From Nostoc sp. RI_552 (GTDB lineage: Bacteria > Cyanobacteriota > Cyanobacteriia > Cyanobacteriales > Nostocaceae), in NCBI GenBank assembly GCA_016124525.1, contig WGNO01000029.1, forward strand, positions 1 to 64,000: a stretch of 64,000 nucleotides of DNA. Reading direction: 5' to 3'. Position numbers and translations under genes: made by a program. This document shows positions 19,899 to 29,335 of this stretch, piece after piece. The stretch's first letter is position 1; each line of letters starts with the position of its first letter. The notes under the pieces were generated by a model, which had not been told where the DNA came from, ran no database searches, and saw nothing but the letters and a program-made list of their open reading frames with translations.

Positions 19899-21611
19899 TT
19901 AATAATGAGTGCCAGTTTTACGATGATTAATAGCAGTCACAGCATCAGGCTTAATTAACTTACCATTATTAACAGTTCCATAAACTACCCAATGATCGCC
20001 ACATTCCATACATTGGTTAACCGAGCATTCTACATAAGCTATTGCATCAGCAAGAACCGTACAGCCATTATCTGCAACTGTAGTACTAAAATTGACAAAT
20101 CTATCCTCGCCAGGAGCAAAAGTTTTGCGGAAATGCTTTGTGTATTCTAAATGATTACCTTCCTCCAAGATGCTTAAAGCAAATTTACTACCTGGATACA
20201 TCAGAGATTCAATGGCTCTGTCCTTGGCAATAGCCACAGTCAGTCCTGGTGGGTTGAACGTAGCTTGTGAAACCCAAGAGCCTAGCATCCCAGTAGAAAC
20301 ATGACCTTGTTTAGCCGAAACAACACAAACCGAACCAACAATTCTACCCACCGCTTGCTCCATAGAACTAGCAGCTTGTTGGGGTAAACGGACTTTTCTA
20401 GCTTTTTTCAAAACTTGTGCAAAATCCGTACCAACTTCTTCACAAAACTTGAGAGCTACATCATCCGGCTTAAACTTGACCTTGAGTGTATCAAATCCAA
20501 AGCGATAGCCAGCATCGCGAAGTTTACCTTCAATTAAATCAAAAGCTTCCCCACTCCAACCGTAAGAACCAAAAACACCTGCAAGCTTGCTGCTATCACC
20601 CACAGCCAAGACAATACCTAAAGCAGTATGAATGGGAGTAGGAGCATGACCCCCTATAGTGGGAGAACCAATGATAAAACCATCAGATTGTTTAATAGCA
20701 GCGCGGATTTCATCAGGGGTGGCAATTTCGCAGTTAATGGATTGGACAGCAACTCCACCCTTAGTTAGTCCCAAAGCTATAGCCTGAGCTAAAATCGCTG
20801 TATTTCCATAAGCTGAAGCATACAATAAAGCTACGGATATGTCGCGATTTTTTTGAGCATTGCTCCATTCTGCATAAGCCTTAGTCAATTCCATCAGTCC
20901 AGTACGCACCAATAAGCCATGACCAGGAGCATACATTCTCACAGGGAAATCTGATATTTTTTCCAAAGCTGCTTGTACATGTTGAGCTTGAGGAGCTATG
21001 AGACAAGTATAGTAGTAGCGCCGGTCTTCTTTGAATAATTCAGGGTTCTCATCAAACACTTCATCGCTACAGACATGAGCGCCAAATAATTTATCTGTGT
21101 AGAGTATTTGAGTTTGCTGGTCGTAAGTACAAAGTCCTTCTGGCCAACGAGGACTGGGAATGGGCAAGAAGTTTAAAATGTGACCTTTACCTAGGTCTAG
21201 GGTTTCCTTGCCCCGCATAACTAAAATTTGCAGTGTGTTATCTGGAAAAGCACAACGTAAATTAGCAGCACCGGGAAGAGAACAAACAATAGTAACCTGG
21301 GGTGCTAATTCCAGAATTGCCTTGAGAGTTGGCACCCGATTAGGGCTAAAATGACCCAAAATCACATAATCCAAGTTTTTTAAATCAAAGGTCTGCTGCA
21401 ATGCTGCTAAATAATTTTCAGTGAAAGTTTCAGCAGGCGGGTCAATAATTGCACTTTGACTTGCTTCAATTAAATAACAATTGGAAGTAGTACCTCTTTC
21501 TCGTGCGTATTCAACTTCAAACCGCAAGCGTGACCAGCTACGCGCTCTAATAATTTTTGTGTCTGTAGCAATGGGGAGAACTTGTACATCACGGGGTTTG
21601 GAATTGCTCAT
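19899..21611 (-). CDS. flv1: Flavodiiron protein, Flv1 type
   Basis: Reduces oxygen to water with electrons from photosystem I as part of a heterodimer with Flv3 (established for cyanobacteria). Three domains: metallo-beta-lactamase-like (about 20-260), flavodoxin-like (about 263-405) and a flavin-reductase-like C-terminal domain (about 420-570). In the first domain the canonical HxExDH becomes LGHFSPNRV, so diiron ligands are lost; this is the Flv1-type signature. ATG at 21611 (MSNSKPRD) is preferred to TTG at 21647 because family members begin here. It lies about 200 bases downstream of flv3 on the same strand, with a terminator after it. Adjacent flv3-flv1 without sll0218-like or flv2/flv4 genes resembles the heterocyst flv1B/flv3B pair. 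Confidence 0.9.
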   Translation of the reverse strand: MSNSKPRDVQVLPIATDTKIIRARSWSRLRFEVEYARERGTTSNCYLIEASQSAIIDPPAETFTENYLAALQQTFDLKNLDYVILGHFSPNRVPTLKAILELAPQVTIVCSLPGAANLRCAFPDNTLQILVMRGKETLDLGKGHILNFLPIPSPRWPEGLCTYDQQTQILYTDKLFGAHVCSDEVFDENPELFKEDRRYYYTCLIAPQAQHVQAALEKISDFPVRMYAPGHGLLVRTGLMELTKAYAEWSNAQKNRDISVALLYASAYGNTAILAQAIALGLTKGGVAVQSINCEIATPDEIRAAIKQSDGFIIGSPTIGGHAPTPIHTALGIVLAVGDSSKLAGVFGSYGWSGEAFDLIEGKLRDAGYRFGFDTLKVKFKPDDVALKFCEEVGTDFAQVLKKARKVRLPQQAASSMEQAVGRIVGSVCVVSAKQGHVSTGMLGSWVSQATFNPPGLTVAIAKDRAIESLMYPGSKFALSILEEGNHLEYTKHFRKTFAPGEDRFVNFSTTVADNGCTVLADAIAYVECSVNQCMECGDHWVVYGTVNNGKLIKPDAVTAINHRKTGTHY

Positions 21612-21814
21612 AGATTTTTGGTGAAGTGTTGCCAAATGAAAAACCAAAGAGAAATTGCCCAGTTTTTAGCAAATTTCAAGAAGCGTGCAAAATTCATTTT
21701 TACTAAGTCGCCATCGCATAAAATATGGAAAACGCGATTTATATTGAAAAGAAATTCAGAAGTAGGGAGAAAGTTCTTGAACCTACTCCTCATTCCCCAA
21801 TACCCAGCCTCCAA

Positions 21815-23560
21815 TTAGTAGTAGTTGCCTACTTTGCGATGGCGAACTGCTGTCAGTGCGTCAGCCTTGGAAACACGACCTTCTTGAACACTGCAGTATA
21901 AAATGCAATGATCGCTGCATTCCATGCTTTTTTCAACTTCACATTCCATGTATGCGAGAGCATCAGTGAGAATAGGAGAACCGTTTTTGGCAGTTTGAAA
22001 TTTGACCCCAGCAAATCTGTCTGTTCCTGGGTGTAAGCGCTTCAGAAAATGCTTTTTCAGTTCTTGATAATTTCCTTCTTCTAGAACATTGAGGACAAAG
22101 CAATCGCCTACTTGCATTAATGAATCAATGGCGCGGTCTTTGGCTACGGCGATGGTGAATCCTAGAGGTTGGAAGCTAGCTTGGGCTACCCAAGAAGCCA
22201 ACATAGCACTTTTGATATTACCTTTTTGGGTGGTGACAATGTACAGTCCATTACTAATGCGCCCCAAAGCTTTTTCCATGTTCACATCAAGAGATTTGAT
22301 TTGCTTGATGTTGCGATTGCCTTTGGTACTGCTCTCGCCGCAATCGCGCATTACCAATTGTCCCAAATCTATGCCTGCTTCTTGGCAATGGTGAAACGTA
22401 TTTTCTGAAGGAGTTTCTTTAATGCGAATAGCTGAGAAAGCTTCTTTCACACCTAAGTCGATAAATTTACGCCGCAAAGTATCAATAGGTTCATCATCAC
22501 CCCCGTAACTTTCAAACAAGCCAATTAATTGCTTGTTTTTGACAACAGATAACAATGAACTAATCCCAGCTTGGGCTGTAATATCTGTAGATGGGGGCAT
22601 CCCGATTACAACCCCCTTGGCTCTACCTGCTAATTCCTGAATTTCTTGCAGTTCAGCTGTGCTGATATCAATGACTTCTACTCCAACCCCGGTTTTTTGT
22701 ATGCCTTCGGCTATAGCTGTAGCGATTTGCTGCCCATACCCATACTCAGAAACATAAAATAAGCCTACCGTAGTTTCTGTTTTAGCTTGTCTTTGACTCC
22801 AAACTTGGTAGCACTCTGTTAATATTTCTAAATGATGGTAAAGTATGGGGCCGTGACCGTTGGCAATCATGTTAATTTTTCCCAGTTCGCTCATTCTTTT
22901 CATAGCATTGAGCAGAGAACGAGCGTTAGGTCCCATGAGACAGTCATAGTAAAATCTAAAATCAGCTTCAATAGCTTCTAAATCTTCATCAAAAGTGCGA
23001 TTGTCACAAAAGTGCATCCCAAAAGCGTCGCAAGTGAACAAAGTTTCGGTTTTGCGGTCGTAGCTGAAAATAGTGTCTGGCCAGTGCAGGTTAGGTGCGC
23101 TTACAAATTCAATTTCGTGTCCTTTACCAATATTGATGCGATCGCCACTTTTAACAATTCGCTTAGAAAATGGATCATGTACTAAACTTTCTAAAAACTG
23201 GAGAGCAATTTTTGAAGCTAATACTGTTGCTCTGGGAGCCAACTGAAGCACATCTTCAACTAAGCCGCTATGGTCTGGTTCTGTGTGGCTAACAATTATG
23301 TAATCAATAATCTTGGGGTTAATAAGGCTTTTGAGTGTATCTAAATACAATTGACGAAATTTCTGGTGAGAAGTGTCAATCAAAACTGTCTGCTCGCCTC
23401 TAATTAGATATGAGTTATATGTTGTACCGTTTTGCAGTCCAAACTCAATATCAAAGCGATCGCGATCCCAATCAAGAGAGCGAATCGCCGTTGTATTAGG
23501 AGCAATTTCTACAGTCTGTATAGTTAGTCGATGCTGTACATTCTCTGCGATCGCTACCAT
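21815..23560 (-). CDS. flv3: Flavodiiron protein, Flv3 type
   Basis: Partner of the downstream Flv1. 581 aa with metallo-beta-lactamase-like, flavodoxin-like and flavin-reductase-like domains in order. The diiron site is canonical: VSHTEPDHSG supplies HxExDH, and further ligands are in LHWPDT, CDAFGMHF and NGHGPI. It therefore can bind the diiron centre, in contrast to Flv1. The start ATG at 23560 is preceded by GGAG six bases away on the minus strand. Likely function is safe oxygen reduction; in heterocysts the B-type isoform lowers oxygen for nitrogenase (known from Anabaena). Whether this copy is B type is inferred from gene order. Confidence 0.92.
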   Translation of the reverse strand: MVAIAENVQHRLTIQTVEIAPNTTAIRSLDWDRDRFDIEFGLQNGTTYNSYLIRGEQTVLIDTSHQKFRQLYLDTLKSLINPKIIDYIIVSHTEPDHSGLVEDVLQLAPRATVLASKIALQFLESLVHDPFSKRIVKSGDRINIGKGHEIEFVSAPNLHWPDTIFSYDRKTETLFTCDAFGMHFCDNRTFDEDLEAIEADFRFYYDCLMGPNARSLLNAMKRMSELGKINMIANGHGPILYHHLEILTECYQVWSQRQAKTETTVGLFYVSEYGYGQQIATAIAEGIQKTGVGVEVIDISTAELQEIQELAGRAKGVVIGMPPSTDITAQAGISSLLSVVKNKQLIGLFESYGGDDEPIDTLRRKFIDLGVKEAFSAIRIKETPSENTFHHCQEAGIDLGQLVMRDCGESSTKGNRNIKQIKSLDVNMEKALGRISNGLYIVTTQKGNIKSAMLASWVAQASFQPLGFTIAVAKDRAIDSLMQVGDCFVLNVLEEGNYQELKKHFLKRLHPGTDRFAGVKFQTAKNGSPILTDALAYMECEVEKSMECSDHCILYCSVQEGRVSKADALTAVRHRKVGNYY

Positions 23561-23946
23561 TCTTCATCTCCGAGCTAGAAATTTTAGTATTCTTTTCTGC
23601 ACTCATTGTCCCTGAAATTTATTTTTAAGATTGTAATCAAGATGTTATTTCTATAAATTAACCCTGTAGCATTTATAGCGGTTTTTCAGCATTTTTTAGC
23701 ACTTAAATCATAGATAGTGAATTAATTATGCCACCGACATAAACTTTTAAATATTGATAATTATTGAGAACTTTTAACCACCCAAAAAACATCATACATA
23801 TCTTATTTTGATAAAAACAAATTCGTAATAAAAAGCATAGAATGAAAGTTTTGAACCCAGAAAACCCCAACCTAGATACAAAGTTAAGCCGACTCTTAAT
23901 GTAAAATTACTTTGTGTATTGGCTGTTTTGCGGGCTAATAAAATAA
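23561..23946. other. Divergent promoter region between flv3 and cobA
   Basis: 386 AT-rich bases with no gene recognised. It must hold the flv3 promoter on the minus strand and the cobA promoter on the plus strand. I found no clear cobalamin-riboswitch core. Confidence 0.35.
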
Positions 23947-24690
23947 ATGAGTAAAAAAAAAGGCAAAGTTTATCTTGTGGGTGCTGGACCTGGAGATATG
24001 GCATATCTGACTGTGAAGGCTTATCATCTCTTGGCTAAAGCTGAAGTATTAATCTACGATGCTTTGGTAGATGAGCAATTGTTACAGTGTGTTTCTCCTG
24101 ATTGCCTACAAATCAATGTTGGTAAACGTGGTGGTCAACAAAGTACTCCACAAAGCGAAATTAATTGGTTACTTGTGCGGCACTGTTTGCAAGAACAACA
24201 AGTGGTAAGATTAAAATCAGGCGATCCGTTTATTTTTGGGCGCTGCACCCAAGAAATTCAAGCCTTGCAAGCCTCTGGTTGTGAATTTGAAGTAGTACCA
24301 GGAATTTCCTCAGCTCTTGCAGCCCCATTGATGGCAGGAATTCCCTTGACTGATGCTGTACTTAGTCGTTGTTTTGCAGTGTTTACAGCCCATGAACCAG
24401 ATGTTTTAGACTGGGAAGCATTATCTCGGTTGGAAACTTTAGTAATATTGATGGGTGGCCGGTGCTTGCCAGAAATTGTACAGCAACTTCTTAGGAATCA
24501 GCGATCGCCTTCTACTGCTATTGCTATTATCAGGCAAGCGGGAACTCCTCATCAAAAAATTTGGATAGGGGAACTAAATAATATTCTGGAACAAACTGCA
24601 AACATTTCTCTCTCTCCAGTGGTAATTGTTATTGGCGAAGTTGTGAGACTATCAAAAAATAGTGGGAGCCTGAGAACCCCTATGCTTTAG
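23947..24690 (+). CDS. cobA: Uroporphyrinogen-III C-methyltransferase
   Basis: SUMT methylates uroporphyrinogen III at C2 and C7 using SAM, giving precorrin-2 for siroheme and cobalamin. 247 aa, single domain. Motifs: KVYLVGAGPGDMAYLTVKA, VGKRGGQQSTPQ, VRLKSGDPFIFGR, EVVPGISSALAAPLMAGIPLT. In related genomes hemD follows; here an IS200/IS605 element intervenes. The last codons (about SLRTPML and the stop) fall within a hairpin that looks like the element's left end, so the native C-terminus may have been replaced by a few residues. The core enzyme appears complete. Confidence 0.93.
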   Translation: MSKKKGKVYLVGAGPGDMAYLTVKAYHLLAKAEVLIYDALVDEQLLQCVSPDCLQINVGKRGGQQSTPQSEINWLLVRHCLQEQQVVRLKSGDPFIFGRCTQEIQALQASGCEFEVVPGISSALAAPLMAGIPLTDAVLSRCFAVFTAHEPDVLDWEALSRLETLVILMGGRCLPEIVQQLLRNQRSPSTAIAIIRQAGTPHQKIWIGELNNILEQTANISLSPVVIVIGEVVRLSKNSGSLRTPML

Positions 24691-24735
24691 CGAGGGGATG
24701 AAACGCGAGTCAGGGGGATAAATACCCATGTTTCC

Positions 24736-25148
24736 TCATTTCCCTTGTTGACTTTCAATATACCTTTTAACTACCTCAGCGCTTACCTGATTTGTTGACG
24801 CTACAAAGTAAGTCAATGTCCACATAGCAGGTATTTTTTTAGTTATGGAAACTCTTTTCTTAGGTGATGAGATACTCTACCTTTAACCCATCTAGCAATA
24901 TCTGCTGGTGATTCATGGGTAAGAGCATTGATGAATAAATGAACGTGGTCAGGTTGAACCATCAGCGCAATAAGTCGCCGTCCATGCTCTGTTACTAGCT
25001 CAAAAATAATCTCTTGTCACCTTTTAGCAACCTTTTTAATTAATACTGACTTTCTACGCTTTGGTACAAAAACAAAATGGTAATTAATTGAAGATACAGA
25101 GTTCTCGGTGCGCCTGTATTCATGGTCTTCCCTAGATAATTTAGCCAT
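24736..25148 (-). pseudogene. tnpA: IS200-type Y1 transposase TnpA, disrupted
   Basis: From ATG at 25148 the minus strand encodes a Y1 transposase: INYHFVFVPKRRKSVL, the HUH motif in QPDHVHLFINAL, and after a frame change the catalytic Tyr region VKRYIESQQGK. There is a TGA after VAKR, a TAA after RKEFP, and a one-base frameshift just beyond (within an A run). Three lesions mean no functional protein. Reading across them gives a full-length family member of about 135 residues. Confidence 0.85.
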
Positions 25149-25209
25149 ATTTACTAAGAATATTGTTGTCAAATATTATAGTAACTATTATTATAAAATA
25201 CAGGAGGTG

Positions 25210-26552
25210 ATGAAAAATTCTACATAAGAATCCCGCTAAAAGCAAAGTTTACTTATGAACAAAAAGCTTTTTGGATTGACCAATGCCAACAGTTAAATAG
25301 TTTAATTAATTGCGCCATATATGCAACTAGGCAGGCTTATTATGCAAGCTTAGAGGAATGTGATAATTATTTTACTACCCACTGGCGTGGTGATGAATTA
25401 CGTCATGGCTGGAAAATTTATCATTGCAAAACCACGTACCTACAGCTAGATAAAATCCTCAAAAATAACCCTCACTACAAAGCGATGGCACCTCAGTCAG
25501 CACGGCAGATGCTTAAATCTGTGGGAGAGTCAATAACCAGTTACAACAAACTAGTTGCACTGTATTACCAGGGTGATGTTCATAAACCCTCATTACCAAA
25601 ATATAGAAAGGGTGGCGGTTTTGCTGCTGTTACATTTCCCCGTCAAGCATTAACGTGGAAAAATGGTTGCTTTTATCCATCAATCAGGAAAAAAACTAAG
25701 CCGGAATTACTAACAGAAATAACTTTGCAATTACCTAATTTAATTGATTCACACTGGGTAAAAGAAGTTACTATTAAACCTTATTTAGGTGAATTTTGGA
25801 TAGATTGGGTAATTGATAACTGTAACAAACCAGTCAACACTAACCCGGAGCTAGATTATTCCCAAGGGTGGAGTTTTGACCACCGTGGCACTAACTGGTT
25901 AACAGGTGTTTCCACTCGCGGTAAAAGCCTAATTATTGATGGACGCACACTCAAATCAATAAATCAAGGTTATTGTCCCTTAGTAGCCAAATACAAACAA
26001 AATAAATTTGATTTTTATTGGGACTCTAACTTAGATAGAGTGCAACTTCAACGCAATAATCAAATGCAGCATGCTATTAACAAAGCAGCACGATTTATTA
26101 TTAATCAATGTCTTAACGACAGAATTGGTAATCTGATTATTGGCTGTAATCATGGGCAGAAAAATAGCTCTAAGATGAGTAAGTGTGGAAGTCAAAACTT
26201 TGTTTCCATTCCCACGGGTGGTCTAATTGAACGTCTTAAACAAATTTGTCCAGAATATGGCATAAAAATAACGATTGGCGATTACCTCTACAAACATGGT
26301 GAAAAACTCGACGGATGGAAACCGTCAGGTCAAAGGGTAAAACGCGGATTGTACAAAACTTCTGCTGGTATACTGGCAAACGCTTACTGTAATGGTGCTG
26401 CAAATATTTTAACAAAAGTAGCCACACAGCTAGGTGCTAACCTAGCCAAGGTGGGTAGGGGAGCTTTGACACTCCCAATACGGGTTGATTTATTTAATGG
26501 ATTAAGTAGATCATATCCTAAAGGTTGCGTCCCACGGCTTCAGCCTGGGTAG
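25210..26552 (+). pseudogene. tnpB: TnpB RNA-guided nuclease homologue, degenerate
   Basis: The TnpB-like frame is open from about 25203 to the stop at 26552, but the ATG at 25210, preceded by GGAGGTG, is out of frame: restoring one A in the following A run would give M-K-K-FYIRIPLKAKF. The in-frame ATG at 25485 would lose about 90 residues. RuvC-I Asp is plausible in SFDHRGTNWLTG. The segment that should hold the RuvC-II Glu is missing: GIKITIG runs straight into DYLYKHGEK. The RuvC-III Asp is Tyr in LANAYCNGAANIL, where NADxNGA is expected. A nuclease-dead decayed copy is the simplest reading. Confidence 0.85.
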
Positions 26553-26658
26553 CAACATCAGTTTAGAATGCCCTGTGTTTCAACCAGGTGAGATGTCAAG
26601 CAATTACTTACACCCTAAAAAAATATCTTCAGAAGAAAAAGTTTTTCAGCCTCTACCT

Positions 26659-27480
26659 ATGTCCAATAATTTCTCTTCATCTTTTCATCTCCCTCTCAAA
26701 GGTAAAACTATCCTAGTAACTCGTTCTTCTGGACAATCCAGGGAATTTGTCCATCGCCTCACAGCATTGGGCGCTATGGTGATTTCTATGCCCACCTTAG
26801 AAATTGTTCCGCCTTCTAGTTGGGAAAATTTGGATCAAGCCATCGCTTGTTTGGCTGATTTTCACTGGTTAATTTTCACTTCTACTAATGGTGTGGATTA
26901 CTTTTTTGAGCGATTAATTGCCAAAGGTAAAGATATCCCTGCTTTAGCAAGGATAAAAATTGCTGTTGTTGGTGAAAAAACAGCCCACAGCCTCCAGCAA
27001 CGCGGTGTGGTTCCTGATTTTATTCCTGCTAACTTTGTAGCTGATTCCCTGGCAGCGAATTTCCCAGAACCGCTACAAAGGAGAAAAGTATTATTTCCTA
27101 GAGTAGAAAGCGGTGGACGAGAAATTTTAGTTCAAGAGTTAACTGCTCAAGGTGCAGTGGTTGTAGAAGTGGCTGCATATCAATCTCGCTGTCCTAGCTC
27201 CATACCAGAATCGGTAAAATTAGCTTTGCAAAATGGGACTGTGGATATAATTACTTTTGCTAGTTCTAAAACTGTGAATTTTTTCTGTCAACTCATAAAA
27301 GAAACATTTTCCCATTCTTCTGACATCGGTCACTTGTTGGCTAAAAGTTGTATTGCTTCTATTGGACCCCAAACCTCGAAAACTTGCCATGCTTTATTGG
27401 GGCGGGTCAACATTGAAGCTGAGGAATATACTTTAGATGGCTTAACAGAAGCATTGATTAAATGGGTGGAAAAATCTTAG
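26659..27480 (+). CDS. hemD: Uroporphyrinogen-III synthase
   Basis: Cyclises hydroxymethylbilane to uroporphyrinogen III, the branch precursor for heme, chlorophyll and (through CobA) siroheme and B12. About 273 aa, bilobed family with low conservation; recognisable parts are KGKTILVTRSSGQSREF, WLIFTSTNGVDYFFERL, IAVVGEKTAHSLQQRG and IITFASSKTVNFF. ATG at 26659 is preferred since the conserved protein begins just after it; ATG at 26593 and GTG at 26575, right at the IS end, are in-frame alternatives. It is followed after 3 bases by coaE, so the two are cotranscribed. The native promoter or cobA linkage was probably altered by the insertion. Confidence 0.9.
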   Translation: MSNNFSSSFHLPLKGKTILVTRSSGQSREFVHRLTALGAMVISMPTLEIVPPSSWENLDQAIACLADFHWLIFTSTNGVDYFFERLIAKGKDIPALARIKIAVVGEKTAHSLQQRGVVPDFIPANFVADSLAANFPEPLQRRKVLFPRVESGGREILVQELTAQGAVVVEVAAYQSRCPSSIPESVKLALQNGTVDIITFASSKTVNFFCQLIKETFSHSSDIGHLLAKSCIASIGPQTSKTCHALLGRVNIEAEEYTLDGLTEALIKWVEKS

Positions 27481-27483
27481 ATT

Positions 27484-28080
27484 ATGAATAAACGTATCAT
27501 TGGCTTGACAGGAGGTGTTGCTACCGGCAAAAGCACTGTGGCTAATTATTTGGCTAGCACCCAGAAACTGCCAATTTTTGATGCAGATATTTATGCAAGG
27601 GATGCTGTGGATATAGGTTCGCCAATTCTCGGCAGAATCGCTCAACGTTATGGTGAACAGATTCTACTACCAAATGGCAGTCTGCACCGGGAAAATTTAA
27701 GCGCCATCATCTTCACACAGCCAGAAGAACGCCTGTGGGTGGAAAGTTTAATTCATCCTTACGTACTGCGTCGGTTTCAGGAAGCGATCGCTCAATCACT
27801 ATCACAAGAACTTATGTTAGTTGTCCCTCTGCTGTTTGAAGCAAAGATGACTAACCTAGTAACGGAAATCTGGGTTGTGCTATGTTCTGAGTCGCAGCAA
27901 TTGGAAAGATTAATGCAGCGAAATGCTTTAACTCAAGAACAAGCCCAAGGTCGTATCAATAGCCAGTTATCCCTAGCAGAAAAAGCAGCCCGTGCAGACG
28001 TCATTTTAGATAATTCCTCGAATCTAGAGTCTTTGCTAAAACAGGTAGACACTGCTTTTGCTACGAATATTAGTAGTTAA
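27484..28080 (+). CDS. coaE: Dephospho-CoA kinase
   Basis: Last step of CoA synthesis: phosphorylates the ribose 3'-OH of dephospho-CoA. 198 aa. P-loop GGVATGKSTVANYL, DADIYARDAV, and LVVPLLFEAKMTNLV with the lid region after it. The gap to hemD is 3 bases. With panC in this window it gives two non-contiguous steps of the pantothenate-CoA route. Confidence 0.95.
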   Translation: MNKRIIGLTGGVATGKSTVANYLASTQKLPIFDADIYARDAVDIGSPILGRIAQRYGEQILLPNGSLHRENLSAIIFTQPEERLWVESLIHPYVLRRFQEAIAQSLSQELMLVVPLLFEAKMTNLVTEIWVVLCSESQQLERLMQRNALTQEQAQGRINSQLSLAEKAARADVILDNSSNLESLLKQVDTAFATNISS

Positions 28081-28447
28081 GTTTTGCCTTGTGACAAAAT
28101 TAATTAATTGGCACTACCTACTATAATCTCCAAAGTCACACTAATTCCACCATGGATGCAGCACCAGCAATACCGTACATTGTCTGGTGCGTTATGGTAA
28201 ATTTATGACTATAATTTTTACGTCTTCCTGAGATTAAAGGCTCACGGGAGCATTATCTAGGTCGGTTATCCCTAAATGTTCGGATGTACTTGGTTTTCAA
28301 TTATTCTTTGGCAAGTTAATTACGAAAAAAATACTCTTGCCTTTGGTCAGGCTAAAATTTAATTTCAAGTTTAATTTATTCCGTTGGTTGGCAAATCTCA
28401 GACATTAATCAAGTAATAAGTATAAAACACACGATTATAGGCATTTA
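28081..28447. other. Intergenic region after coaE
   Basis: No gene seen. GCACCAG at 28161-28167 can pair with CTGGTGC at 28184-28190, about 80 bases after the coaE stop, with no T tract; a weak candidate for a transcript-end structure. Confidence 0.35.
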
Positions 28448-28642
28448 GTGCTGGTTAGAGATTATGTATTTGATCTGGTCAATGAAGGAGCTACGGGATA
28501 CATGACTGCTGTAGGCAAACTTAGGTTGGGCCATCGCATTATTTTACAAGTTGGATCTCATTCTTATGTATATCAAATCGAAGAAATTAATTACTACTTT
28601 GATCCACCCGATATATGGATAGCTTTACTGAAACAAATTTAA
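28448..28642 (+). CDS. Small conserved hypothetical protein
   Basis: 64 aa from a GTG start; not a family I can name. It looks like a compact beta-rich domain: DYVFDLVNEGATGYMTAVGKL, then HRIILQVGSHSYVYQIEEINYY. No membrane segment or signal. No strong Shine-Dalgarno site precedes the GTG. The balanced composition and hydrophobic periodicity support a real protein. Transcribed toward the usp gene, 150 bases away. Confidence 0.6.
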   Translation: MLVRDYVFDLVNEGATGYMTAVGKLRLGHRIILQVGSHSYVYQIEEINYYFDPPDIWIALLKQI

Positions 28643-28792
28643 AAACTCATACTTGAGATTACTTTAGTCAAAAGAATTACTTTCATCAGAATAATTTTTA
28701 ACTTTCCCAGTACAGGCAATTTCTTTGTACAAACTAAAATAAGCATATAGACAAGTTAAATAGATCCAACCAAATACTAAGGAATGTTAAGT

Positions 28793-29287
28793 ATGTATCA
28801 CAAAATTTTGGTAGCTGTAGACAAATCAGAAATGAGTCAATACGTGTTTGAACATAGTGTATTTTTAGCAAAAGCTGCTAACGCTGAAATCATGTTACTA
28901 CACGTATTATCACCACTAGAAGATCCCTACATCAGTCCTGTATTTACACAACCAGATACCATCTATCCATCTGTACCAACTATGCCTATGGATAGTTACA
29001 TCCAAGAGTGGGAAGAACTAAAAAAACAAAGACTAGATTGGTTGCAGTCCCTGACTGAAACAGCAATTAATGCAGGTGTCAAAACTAAGTTTACCCAAAG
29101 CCTGGGTGATGCTGGCAAAATAATTTGTGAGGTTGCTCGTAATGGGCTAGCCGACTTAATTATTATTGGTCGTCGAGGTCGCACAGGAATAAGTGAGTTT
29201 TTGTTAGGTAGCGTCAGTAATTACGTACTACATCATGCCCCTTGCTCGATGTTGATAGTACAAGGACGTATTCCTACCACAATGTAA
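28793..29287 (+). CDS. Universal stress protein (UspA family)
   Basis: Soluble nucleotide-binding stress protein, about 164 aa. It begins HKILVAVDKSEMSQYV, and the ATP-binding signature is complete near the end: GRRGRTGISEFLLGSVSNYV (G-2x-G-9x-G-S). ATG at 28793 is preferred over 28784, since AAGGA sits about 8 bases before it. An insertion with PTMPMDSYIQEWEELKKQRL lies in the middle. A terminator-like hairpin follows. Its role is probably ATP-dependent stress signalling; the partner is unknown. Confidence 0.9.
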   Translation: MYHKILVAVDKSEMSQYVFEHSVFLAKAANAEIMLLHVLSPLEDPYISPVFTQPDTIYPSVPTMPMDSYIQEWEELKKQRLDWLQSLTETAINAGVKTKFTQSLGDAGKIICEVARNGLADLIIIGRRGRTGISEFLLGSVSNYVLHHAPCSMLIVQGRIPTTM

Positions 29288-29335
29288 ATTTCTTGTTTAG
29301 GTGCAATATATCAGCCATTGAGAATTAAAAGTTTC

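Larger units (their letters stand above)
24670..26570. mobile_element. Degenerate IS200/IS605-family element
   Basis: Divergent tnpA (minus) and tnpB (plus) with subterminal hairpins, the layout of IS605. Left end: CCCCT at about 24677 pairs with AGGGG around a GCTTTAGC core, overlapping the cobA stop. Right end: a hairpin at about 26531-26550 (CCCA/TGGG plus GGC/GCC, one bulge) followed by GTAGCAACA and GTTTAGAAT. The same right-end words follow the TnpB remnant at 61116-61130, supporting the boundary. Both genes are broken, so the copy is not self-mobile. Exact ends are approximate, since this family makes no target duplication. Confidence 0.8.

Noticed and set aside
19899-23560. flv4-flv2 operon
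   Set aside because: No sll0218-like gene between them, and the HFSPNR motif in the second gene fits Flv1.
25210-26552. TnpB as a functional TldR-like RNA-guided repressor
   Set aside because: The start is frameshifted, a block is deleted and the adjacent tnpA is broken; simple decay explains all of it. Kept only as a remote option.
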